NCBI GenBank assembly: GCA_947487895.1
Contig: CANKYF010000001.1
Span: forward strand, 62,001-126,000
Source: an uncultured Flavobacteriaceae bacterium
GTDB lineage: Bacteria > Bacteroidota > Bacteroidia > Flavobacteriales > Flavobacteriaceae
DNA length: 64,000 nt
Direction: 5' to 3'
Made by a program: the position numbers and the translations under genes. Below the pieces are notes generated by a model. The model saw nothing but the letters and a program-made list of their open reading frames with translations. It did not search any database and was not told the origin of the DNA. Shown one piece after another: positions 27,874 through 36,133 of the stretch (the stretch's first letter is position 1; each line of letters opens with the position of its first letter).

Positions 27874-30435
27874 ATGAAAAAGTTATCTATGGCATGTGTA
27901 TTGCTGTTTTTTAGCATGCACCTAAAAGCTCAAAGCCCTAATGTTATTGTTATTATAGCAGACGATATGGGCTGGTCTCAAGTAAGTACAGGACTTACTA
28001 ATTTGAATAATCCAAGCGATTTTTTTGAAACTCCTACATTAGAAACCTTAGCATCTGAAGGAATAGCATTTCCTTATGGGTATGTAAATGGTTCTAATTG
28101 TGCACCTACCAGAGCCGCTTTACTGAGCGGACAATATGCAGCAAGACCAACTAACAATATTTTTGCAGTAGACAATTTGAATAGAGGAGGAAATGCAACA
28201 TTATTGGTGGGACCAGACAATGGTTTACCTAATGGCATTGATGAATTACCTGCAACAGCTATTACTCTGGCAGAAAGTATGAAATCTGCTGGTTATGTAA
28301 CCGCTCACCTTGGAAAATACCATGTAGGTGAAAATGAAGCCACTAATGTGTCTGATAATGCTGCTACAGACCAAGGATTTGATTATAATTATGGAGGAGG
28401 TACAAAAGGAAACCCTGGAGACTATTTTGCTTCAAATAGTGGAGTGCCTTATACCTTTGGAGGTAATATTGGTCCAGAGTTAGATGCTTATGCAGACCCT
28501 TATACAGAAGCTGAATCGTTATTATTAGCAGGAGATAATTCTCTAGAAGGAACTGCAAAACACGTAACAGATGCTATGACAGATGCAGCTATGGACTTTA
28601 TAGATGCTAATATAAATAGTCCTTTCTTTATGCATTTTAGCAACTATGCTATTCACGGACCTTTTAATCCAAGTGATGCAAGACCAGATTTAAGAGCAAA
28701 ATATGAAGCAAAAGCGATTAGTAATCCCAGTGCAATGGGACACGATAGAAAGCCAGGACAGGCAGCTTTAGCAGAAGGAATGGATCAAGCCATAGGTAGG
28801 TTAATCAATTATTTAAAAACTACAACAGATCCTAGAAACCCAGGTAATATGCTTTCAGAAAATACATTGGTATATTTTATTTCAGATAATGGTGGTGCAG
28901 TTCATAGTGACGATGCAGGACCTTTAAGAGGTATGAAAGGAGAGTTTTATGAAGGAGGTATACGTTCAGTCACCATTGCTTGGTCTGAAGCACCTTGGTT
29001 AGTTAATAAGGGAACTATAAATACTACACCAGTTATTGGGTTTGATTTGTACCCTACATGTGTTGAAATAGCTGGAGGGTCTTTACCAGGAGGTGGTTAT
29101 AATATTGATGGTGTTAGTTTGTGGCAATTATTGACTAATGGATTTTCTTTAAGTAGAGATGCTCTATTTTGGCACTACCCAGGTTATTTAATAGATTCTA
29201 ATAGAGATGCAAGACCAGTAACTGTAATTAGAAAAGGAGATTATAAATTAATTCATAGATATGAAACAGCCGATTATGAACTTTATAATATTATCACCGA
29301 TATAAGTGAAACTACCAATCTGTTACCAAGTTCAGATCAAGCGATCATTGACATTGCTAATGATATGATAGATGATATGGTAGCGCATTTAACTGATACT
29401 TCGGCACCATTACCTACTTATAGAAGTGATGATACAACAGTACCAATGCCTACACAAGTGTCTGTGTCTGTCTCTAATTCAACAGCAGGCAGTCAACCAG
29501 AAAGTGGTTATGAAGCATTTTGGGATTTTGATGTTATAAGCGCAGCTAATGATGCATCAGGTAATGATCATAATCCTACAACTACAGTTTCTTCGTCTAT
29601 AACTTATGACAATTCAGATTTTAAAGAAGGAGATCAATCTGTAGTTTTTGCTGGAACAGCCGCTATTCAGTATGCAACAAATAATAGTACTCCAGATAAT
29701 TTTTTAAATGCAAGTACATCAGCAAGAACGTTTATGACTTGGGTAAAACCAACTAGTTTAATAGGTATGCAAGATATTTATGATGAAGGTGGACAAAATG
29801 TTGGTATTGCTTTAAGATTAAATGGAACTAATTTAGAATCTATTGTAAGAGATACTAATACTACTGCCACAACATTATCAGCATCTTTTCCAAATGATGG
29901 TGATTGGCATCATGTCGCTTTGGTTTTTGATGGGAGTACAACAAATCATAAATTATACATTGATGGTTCTGAAGTAGCTAATACTAATAGTGCAGCTTCT
30001 TCTTTAGGGAGTCATTTTAGTTATGGAGGAATAGGAGGGAAATTAAGCACCAATGACAGTTTTCAAAATAGTAGTGATGCTTATTTTACTGGTAAAATGG
30101 ATGCTGCTGTTATCTATAATACGGCATTAAATGCTACTCAAGTTTCTAATTCTGCCAGTTCAGGAGCTTTAAGTATAAAAGATATTTCGTTTACTGATTT
30201 AGTTTCAGTGTATCCAAATCCTTTTGGAGACGAATTTTATATAAAACTTAAAACGAACTCAACGTCTTTTTTAAAAATAAATATGTTTGATATTCAAGGT
30301 AAAAATGTACTGAGTAAAACGTTTAGAGACCTATCACTTATAAATCAGCCTATAGAAAACCTAAAATCAGGTTTATATACTTTGAAAATTGAATTTAACA
30401 ATCAGATCATTAGAAAAAAGATTATAAAAAAATAA
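27874..30435 (+). CDS. T9SS-secreted S1-family sulfatase with one LamG domain
   Basis: Predicted secreted sulfatase of 853 residues, close paralogue of the preceding gene. The signal peptide is about 1-20 (MKKLSMACVLLFFSMHLKAQ). The catalytic domain has D30-D31 (IIADDMGW), the formylglycine motif C76-A-P-T-R80 and SDNGG. A single LamG domain (about 535-763) is most like the second LamG domain of the neighbour, but both bracketing Cys are Ser here (GSQ at the start, AS at the end). A T9SS sorting domain (about 773-853) ends in KKIIKK. The frame opens at 27826, but that start would lie before the -7 box and give no proper signal peptide. The neighbour's first LamG, Ig-like and jelly-roll domains are absent. 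Substrate unknown; same as or related to the neighbour's by inference. Confidence 0.93.
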   Translation: MKKLSMACVLLFFSMHLKAQSPNVIVIIADDMGWSQVSTGLTNLNNPSDFFETPTLETLASEGIAFPYGYVNGSNCAPTRAALLSGQYAARPTNNIFAVDNLNRGGNATLLVGPDNGLPNGIDELPATAITLAESMKSAGYVTAHLGKYHVGENEATNVSDNAATDQGFDYNYGGGTKGNPGDYFASNSGVPYTFGGNIGPELDAYADPYTEAESLLLAGDNSLEGTAKHVTDAMTDAAMDFIDANINSPFFMHFSNYAIHGPFNPSDARPDLRAKYEAKAISNPSAMGHDRKPGQAALAEGMDQAIGRLINYLKTTTDPRNPGNMLSENTLVYFISDNGGAVHSDDAGPLRGMKGEFYEGGIRSVTIAWSEAPWLVNKGTINTTPVIGFDLYPTCVEIAGGSLPGGGYNIDGVSLWQLLTNGFSLSRDALFWHYPGYLIDSNRDARPVTVIRKGDYKLIHRYETADYELYNIITDISETTNLLPSSDQAIIDIANDMIDDMVAHLTDTSAPLPTYRSDDTTVPMPTQVSVSVSNSTAGSQPESGYEAFWDFDVISAANDASGNDHNPTTTVSSSITYDNSDFKEGDQSVVFAGTAAIQYATNNSTPDNFLNASTSARTFMTWVKPTSLIGMQDIYDEGGQNVGIALRLNGTNLESIVRDTNTTATTLSASFPNDGDWHHVALVFDGSTTNHKLYIDGSEVANTNSAASSLGSHFSYGGIGGKLSTNDSFQNSSDAYFTGKMDAAVIYNTALNATQVSNSASSGALSIKDISFTDLVSVYPNPFGDEFYIKLKTNSTSFLKINMFDIQGKNVLSKTFRDLSLINQPIENLKSGLYTLKIEFNNQIIRKKIIKK

Positions 30436-30463
30436 TTATGTTATGGCTAACCTAATTAGATTG

Positions 30464-30504
30464 AAAAATCCTTAGAACTTTTAGTTCTAAGGATTTTTGT
30501 TTTT
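30464..30504. terminator. Bidirectional terminator between the T9SS sulfatase and fucosidase genes
   Basis: AAAAATCCTTAGAACT (30464-30479) pairs with AGTTCTAAGGATTTTT (30483-30498) around TTT. This 16-bp stem has A and T flanks suited to ending transcription from both converging genes. Confidence 0.92.
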
Positions 30505-30521
30505 TGAGGCATTACTAGCTA

Positions 30522-32072
30522 TCAATCTATATGCGCTTCGGCGTTTCCACCAATGTCATTTTCAGTATAACCTTCTAATGTGATTTTATAAGCATGTGCA
30601 TAGTCTGTTGGAAACACTTCTGGGTTTTTAATAATCAAACCATCTTCATTTCTTTCCCACTTAATATTAGAAGAACTTCCTAAAAGCTCAATATTTTCAA
30701 TTTTAGAATTTAATATACCAATTTGTGTACTAAAGGATTTTATGATAGTTTCATTTTCTGGTATATCCATAACAATGGCATAAAATACTTTGTCAGACTT
30801 TTTAGTAAACCTAATATCTTTATTAGTGTAAGCAATTTTAATTTTTTCAATTTTATGTCCGCCTTCAGGTAATCTTGTAGGGCCTTCACCAAAAAGGGTA
30901 TAAGGTCTTGTGCCATAAATTGCTTCTCCGTTTACTTCTAACCATTTTCCCATGTTTACTAGTAATTCTTTCATTTCATTTGGGATGGTGCCATCTGGGT
31001 TAGGTGGTACATTTAATAACATAGAGCCATTCTTAGAAACGATATCAATAAGAATATCTATTAATTCATTAGGTGTTTTAAATTTTGCTCCAGGTCTATA
31101 AAACCAAGCACCAGGTGAAGTATCTGTTAACCAAGTGTTTTCTTTTGGTTGATTAGGTCTGCCTCTTTCATAATCTTTTACTGCAGCATGTTCATTAAAT
31201 GTACTTTCTTTATAACAAACAACAACATCCTTACCCCATTCCATACCTTTATTGTAGTAGTAAGCTAGAAACTTTGTTCTGCATTCATCAGTCATATTCT
31301 CTAACCACCAATCAAACCAAATTAAATCTGGCTGGTACACATCTATGAACTCCTTTAATTTAGCCCACCAGTCTTTATAAAATTCCGTATCAGGAATATC
31401 AGAGTCTAATGAGTGCGGATTTGTATATAAATCATAGTCTTTAGAATTAATGCCTCCATGAGCATGAGCAGGCGCAAAGTATTTCCATGTAAAAGCATGA
31501 TGAAAAGACCCCATAAATTTCATGCCTCTAGCTTCTATTTCTTTTTTTAGTTCAGCTGAAGGATCTATACCTCCATAATTCATAGAATTCCATCTAGTGG
31601 TTTTAGAGTCCCACATGGCAAAGTTATCATGGTGCATAGCCACAGGTCCCGCAAATTTAGCACCAGATTTAGCAAATAAATCGGCCCATTCCTTTGCATT
31701 GAATCCAGATGGGTTAAATTCTTCTATAATATCGGTATAACCATTTTTTTTAGGATTCCCATATTTCTTTTTATGATGGACGTAATTAGTGGTTGGTTTT
31801 CCACTTTTAGTGGGTACTTTTTTACCATCTTCATACATTTTCATACCATGCCAACCTGCATACCATTTTTCAGGGTCAGATCCAACAAAAGCATTAGATA
31901 CTGGTCCCCAGTGAGCATATATACCAAACTTGGCATCTTGAAACCAATCTGGTGTAGCATTTACTTTATTTACAGATTCCCAATTTTCCTCATAAGTCTG
32001 TGCTTTTAAAGTAATGATCATTCCCAGCATTAAAGTTCCCCATATAATGTGTTTCTTGGTCTTCAGTTGCAT
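30522..32072 (-). CDS. GH29 alpha-L-fucosidase
   Basis: Predicted exported alpha-L-fucosidase of 516 residues that releases terminal L-fucose with retention. The signal peptide is about 1-25 (ending TLKAQ), with no lipobox, so it is periplasmic or released. The GH29 barrel shows WFQDAKFGIYAHWGP near residue 43, the GPVAMHHDNFAMWDS stretch, and the nucleophile D254 in DLIWFDWW. The acid/base residue varies in the family and I do not assign it. A C-terminal beta-sandwich (about 395-516) follows. There is no T9SS domain. The gene points away from the sulfatase at 32342 across a 269-bp spacer, so the two may share control. Related GH29 enzymes also act on galactosides with fucose branches; linkage specificity cannot be read here. 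Confidence 0.92.
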   Translation of the reverse strand: MQLKTKKHIIWGTLMLGMIITLKAQTYEENWESVNKVNATPDWFQDAKFGIYAHWGPVSNAFVGSDPEKWYAGWHGMKMYEDGKKVPTKSGKPTTNYVHHKKKYGNPKKNGYTDIIEEFNPSGFNAKEWADLFAKSGAKFAGPVAMHHDNFAMWDSKTTRWNSMNYGGIDPSAELKKEIEARGMKFMGSFHHAFTWKYFAPAHAHGGINSKDYDLYTNPHSLDSDIPDTEFYKDWWAKLKEFIDVYQPDLIWFDWWLENMTDECRTKFLAYYYNKGMEWGKDVVVCYKESTFNEHAAVKDYERGRPNQPKENTWLTDTSPGAWFYRPGAKFKTPNELIDILIDIVSKNGSMLLNVPPNPDGTIPNEMKELLVNMGKWLEVNGEAIYGTRPYTLFGEGPTRLPEGGHKIEKIKIAYTNKDIRFTKKSDKVFYAIVMDIPENETIIKSFSTQIGILNSKIENIELLGSSSNIKWERNEDGLIIKNPEVFPTDYAHAYKITLEGYTENDIGGNAEAHID

Positions 32073-32164
32073 ATAATTAAAAATTTTATTGATAATTTTC
32101 AGTCTTGATTAATTATTTTAAGAATTAAATAGTAGCTGAAATAACTTGGTGTAAAATTAAATCT

Positions 32165-32180
32165 AAACAAAGATTTGTTT
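32165..32180. promoter_or_regulatory. Palindrome in the divergent fucosidase/sulfatase promoter region
   Basis: AAACAAA (32165-32171), GA, TTTGTTT (32174-32180) is a perfect 7-bp inverted repeat in the middle of the 269-bp divergent spacer, a possible regulator site. The rest of 32073-32341 is AT-rich with no gene. Confidence 0.3.
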
Positions 32181-32288
32181 TAAGACATATGAACTGAATT
32201 AGACTACAAATGTTCTAATAGCATTATTTTTTTTCAAAAATTGGGAAAATCTATTCAACATTATTTTAAAACCTAAAAAAGTGATAAG

Positions 32289-32320
32289 TTGTACTCTGTT
32301 ATTGGTTTCATATAAATTTG
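32289..32320 (+). promoter_or_regulatory. Promoter of the lipoprotein sulfatase gene
   Basis: TTG (32289-32291), 21 nt, then TAAATTTG (32313-32320), a full -7 match. The gene starts 21 nt downstream. Confidence 0.6.
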
Positions 32321-32341
32321 AATTAATGATTCAGTAGTATT

Positions 32342-34216
32342 ATGAGGTATACTTCTTTAAAAAATAGCAGCGTAGTTTTAATTGTATTTATATTTTCTTT
32401 TTTGCTCTCTTGTGAAAAAAGAAAAGAGATAGTGAAACCACCAAATATAGTTTGGATAACATCTGAAGACAATTCTAAACATTACATGAAACTATTTGAT
32501 GAGAATGGGGTAGCTACACCTAATATTGAATCTTTAGCGGCCCAAGGTATTGTTTTTAATCATGCCTTTTCAAATGCGCCTGTTTGTAGCGTAGCAAGAT
32601 CTACTCTTATATCTGGAAGTTATGTTCCAAGAATTGGTGCTCAGTTTCATAGAAAACTTAAAGAGGTACCAATGCCTAATGAATTAGAGATGTTCCCGGC
32701 ATATTTAAGAAAAGCAGGTTATTATACCACAAACAACGCTAAAGAAGATTATAATTTTATTAAAAGCGATAGTGTATGGGACGATTCTTCAAAAAGTGCC
32801 ACATGGAAGAATAGACGGGAAGGTCAACCGTTTTTTCATGTTTATAATTTACATGATTCTCATGAAAGTAGGATTCATTTTACCGAGGAAGAGATGCAAA
32901 AGCATCCAACAAAAACAAATACTGTTGCAGTACAATCCAATCATCCAGATACAGAGTTGTTTAAATATTCCAATGCATTCTACAGAGATAAAATGGTACA
33001 TATAGATAAGCAATTAGGTGCTGTTGTAAAGGAGTTGGAAGAGGAAGGCTTATTGGAATCTACCATCATATTTTATTTTGGAGATCATGGTGGTGTTTTA
33101 CCAGGGAGTAAGGGCTATATTTATGAAACGGGGGTTCATGTACCACTAGTTGTAAGAGTTCCGGAAACATACAAACATATAATTAATACTGAAATAGGCA
33201 AAAGAGAAGATGCTTTTGTGAGTTTTATAGACTTTGGACCAACGGTATTGAATTTAGCAGGTGTAGATGTACCAGATAAGATGGATGGTAAGCCTTTTAT
33301 GGGTGAAAATGTTACTAGACAATATCTAGACACATGTAATGAATCTTATAGTTATGCAGATCGATTTGATGAAAAATATGATTTGGTACGTGCTATTAGA
33401 AAAGGGAAATACAAATACATACGTAGCTATCAACCTTTTAATTTTGATGGGCTAATGAATAATTACCGCTATAAACAATTAGCCTATCAGGAATGGGCAA
33501 GTTTATATGCAGAAGGAAAACTGAATGAGGTACAGTCGGCTTTTTTTAAAGAACGACCAGTTGAGTTGTTATTTGATGTGGAAAAAGATCCGTTTGAGAC
33601 TGAAAATTTAGCTAATGATGAAGCTAATAAACAGTTGTTATTGGATCTTAGAGGTAAACTAAATAAATGGGTAAAGGACATGCCAGATTTGTCATTCTAT
33701 CCTGAACATTATTTAATAAAAAACGCTTTTGATAATCCTGAAGCATTTGGACAAAAACATAAGCAAGACATCAATAAGTATATTGATATTGCAAACCTAA
33801 GCTTGTTGAATTTTTCTGAAGCTAAATTTGGCATAGAAAAAAGTCTAAAATCTTCAGACCCATGGGAACGCTATTGGGCGTTGATAACGTGCAGCATATT
33901 TAAAGAACAAGCTAAAGAATTTTTGCCACTTATAGTTGATATTTCTAAAACCGATTCAGAATTAATAAATAAAGTAAGAGCAGCAGAATATCTTGGTTTA
34001 AATGAGTTTCAAGAACCTTCAAAGGTCATGACTCAAGCTTTATATGATTCTAATGATGAAGCAGAAGCACTGTTGATCTTGAACTCTATAGTACTCATGA
34101 AGCAAGGAGAACATAAATATTCGTTTTCAATTGAAAAAGAAAAAATTAATGCATCTGTATTAGAAAATAAGCAAGTGCAATGGCGATTAGAGTACATTAC
34201 AAACCATATAGAATAG
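32342..34216 (+). CDS. S1-family sulfatase, lipoprotein, with atypical CSVAR active-site motif
   Basis: Predicted lipoprotein sulfatase of 624 residues. The lipobox FLLSC24 predicts acylation and a periplasmic or outer-membrane location. The sulfatase fold shows NIVWITSEDNS near residues 35-45, the active-site segment APVC82-S-V-A-R86, and FYFGDHGG as the C-terminal metal site. The usual motif is C-x-P/A-x-R; Val at the third position is unusual, while Cys82 and Arg86 are kept. A C-terminal region of about 120 residues (from about 500, helical) resembles a HEAT-like tail seen in some Bacteroidota sulfatases. It is followed after 75 bp by another sulfatase gene. Substrate unknown; the context suggests a sulfated galactose- or fucose-containing glycan. 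Confidence 0.9.
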   Translation: MRYTSLKNSSVVLIVFIFSFLLSCEKRKEIVKPPNIVWITSEDNSKHYMKLFDENGVATPNIESLAAQGIVFNHAFSNAPVCSVARSTLISGSYVPRIGAQFHRKLKEVPMPNELEMFPAYLRKAGYYTTNNAKEDYNFIKSDSVWDDSSKSATWKNRREGQPFFHVYNLHDSHESRIHFTEEEMQKHPTKTNTVAVQSNHPDTELFKYSNAFYRDKMVHIDKQLGAVVKELEEEGLLESTIIFYFGDHGGVLPGSKGYIYETGVHVPLVVRVPETYKHIINTEIGKREDAFVSFIDFGPTVLNLAGVDVPDKMDGKPFMGENVTRQYLDTCNESYSYADRFDEKYDLVRAIRKGKYKYIRSYQPFNFDGLMNNYRYKQLAYQEWASLYAEGKLNEVQSAFFKERPVELLFDVEKDPFETENLANDEANKQLLLDLRGKLNKWVKDMPDLSFYPEHYLIKNAFDNPEAFGQKHKQDINKYIDIANLSLLNFSEAKFGIEKSLKSSDPWERYWALITCSIFKEQAKEFLPLIVDISKTDSELINKVRAAEYLGLNEFQEPSKVMTQALYDSNDEAEALLILNSIVLMKQGEHKYSFSIEKEKINASVLENKQVQWRLEYITNHIE

Positions 34217-34291
34217 TCATTAAAACATATATTGTATTTAAAGCGTAAACATAAGTTTAGATTTGTTTGTATAAATTAATCCTTGCTATTA

Positions 34292-36109
34292 GTGAGACAT
34301 ATTTCAAGCCTATTTATTTTAGTTCTGTTGGTAGTTGGTTGTTCAGAAAAGAACAAATTGGCTGCTAATCAATTTAAACAACCAAATGTGATTATTGTTA
34401 TTACAGATGATCAAGGGTACGGAGATATTGGAGCACATGGAAATAAAATTATAAAAACACCACATATTGATGCTCTTCATAATGAAAGTTATAGGTTTAC
34501 AGATTTTCATGTTGGGCCTACTTGCGCACCTACACGTTCAGGTTTAATGACAGGTAGGTATGCTAATGCTGTAGGGGTATGGCATACTGTAGGCGGTTGG
34601 TCTTTATTAAGAGAACAAGAAAAAACATTGGCTAATATGTTTGATGAAGCAGGTTATGTAACTGGTGGTTTTGGTAAGTGGCATTTAGGAGATAACTATC
34701 CATTTAGACCAGAAGATAGAGGATTCCAAGAAACTGTCATGCATGGAGGAGGCGGTGTAGATCAAACACCAGATTATTGGGGTAATACTTATTTTAATGA
34801 CACCTATTTTCATAACGGAAAACCTCAAAAATATAAGGGCTATTGTACAGATGTGTTTTTCAATGAAGCTTCAAGATTTATAAAAGAAAATAAAGAGAAA
34901 CCATTTTTTTGCTACATCTCTACAAATGCACCTCATGGGCCATATCATGTACCATTAAGCTACTATAATATTTACAAAGATTTAGATGAAACTGTTTTAG
35001 CTGATACTCAAAAACGTTTCTACGGAATGATAACCAATATTGATGATAACTTAGGTAAACTAAGAACTACTCTTAAAGAACTAAATATAGCAGATAATAC
35101 CATTTTAATTTTTATGACCGATAATGGAACTTCTGCTGGCTATTATAACAAAAAAGGAAATGTTACAGGTTTTAATGCAGATATGAGAGGAACCAAAGGT
35201 AGCGAATATGAAGGCGGACACAGAGTACCATTTTTTATTCATTGGAAAGATGGAAACATTTTAAAAGGAACAGACATTAATGAATTATCTGCGAATATTG
35301 ATGTATTGCCAACATTAGCAGAACTGTGCCAAATAGATTTACCAAAAGATCATATGTCATTACACGGACAAAGTTTAGTGCCACTTTTACAAGATACTGA
35401 TAAGAAATATGATAGAATGCTTATTACAGATTCTCAAAGATTACAAGTTCCAGAGAAATGGAGAAAATCTTCTGTAATGCAGAATAAATGGCGATTGGTA
35501 AACGGAAAAGAACTTTATAATTTAGAAGTAGATAAAGGGCAACACAATGATTTGGCTAAACAATATCCAGATCGAGTAGAAGCAATGCGATCGTTTTACG
35601 AAACATGGTGGAATGATGTTTCTATTCAATTTAATGAAGAGATTTACTTTAAAATAGGCACTTCAGAAGAAAACCCTATCACCTTAACTTGTCATGATGT
35701 ACACGCCGATAATGGCAGCCAACCTTGGAATCAAAGGTATATTAGAAGAGGAGACATGGGTAAAGGTTATTGGAGTATTAATGTTATTGAAAAAGGAGAA
35801 TATAAGGTGTCTTTAAGAAGATATCCTAAAGAATCAGGTCTATTAATTAATACAACTATTCCTAGCATCACTAAAGAAGAAATTCCAGGTTTAGACTCTA
35901 ATTACCCAGAGGGTAAAAACTTAAATTACACTAGTGCAAGTATTAAAATTGGAGAGGAAATTCATGAAAAAATTCCAGTTTCAAATACAGATATATCAGC
36001 AAATTTTAAAGTGCATTTAAACAAAGGAAAAACAATATTAAACGCTAGTTTTTTTAATGCGAAAGGCGAAGAAAATATTGCTTATTACGTATACATAGAA
36101 AAAGAATAA
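34292..36109 (+). CDS. S1-family arylsulfatase-like lipoprotein
   Basis: Predicted lipoprotein sulfatase of 605 residues. No ATG fits: the frame can start at TTG 34283 or GTG 34292. GTG gives MRHISSLFILVLLVVGC, a compact lipoprotein signal with acylated C17, so I chose it. Metal-binding D39-D40 (VITDDQGYGD), the formylglycine motif C78-A-P-T-R82, GKWHLGD, and MTDNGT as the second metal site are all typical of arylsulfatase A-like enzymes. Residues from about 450 form an extra beta-rich domain (TLTCHDVHADNGSQPWNQRYI, GYWSINVIEKGEYKVSLRRYP), perhaps carbohydrate-binding. The next gene, a GH2, starts 24 nt later, so the two are likely cotranscribed. Confidence 0.91.
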   Translation: MRHISSLFILVLLVVGCSEKNKLAANQFKQPNVIIVITDDQGYGDIGAHGNKIIKTPHIDALHNESYRFTDFHVGPTCAPTRSGLMTGRYANAVGVWHTVGGWSLLREQEKTLANMFDEAGYVTGGFGKWHLGDNYPFRPEDRGFQETVMHGGGGVDQTPDYWGNTYFNDTYFHNGKPQKYKGYCTDVFFNEASRFIKENKEKPFFCYISTNAPHGPYHVPLSYYNIYKDLDETVLADTQKRFYGMITNIDDNLGKLRTTLKELNIADNTILIFMTDNGTSAGYYNKKGNVTGFNADMRGTKGSEYEGGHRVPFFIHWKDGNILKGTDINELSANIDVLPTLAELCQIDLPKDHMSLHGQSLVPLLQDTDKKYDRMLITDSQRLQVPEKWRKSSVMQNKWRLVNGKELYNLEVDKGQHNDLAKQYPDRVEAMRSFYETWWNDVSIQFNEEIYFKIGTSEENPITLTCHDVHADNGSQPWNQRYIRRGDMGKGYWSINVIEKGEYKVSLRRYPKESGLLINTTIPSITKEEIPGLDSNYPEGKNLNYTSASIKIGEEIHEKIPVSNTDISANFKVHLNKGKTILNASFFNAKGEENIAYYVYIEKE

Positions 36110-36133
36110 TCACAATTTTTTATAATAATTTAA

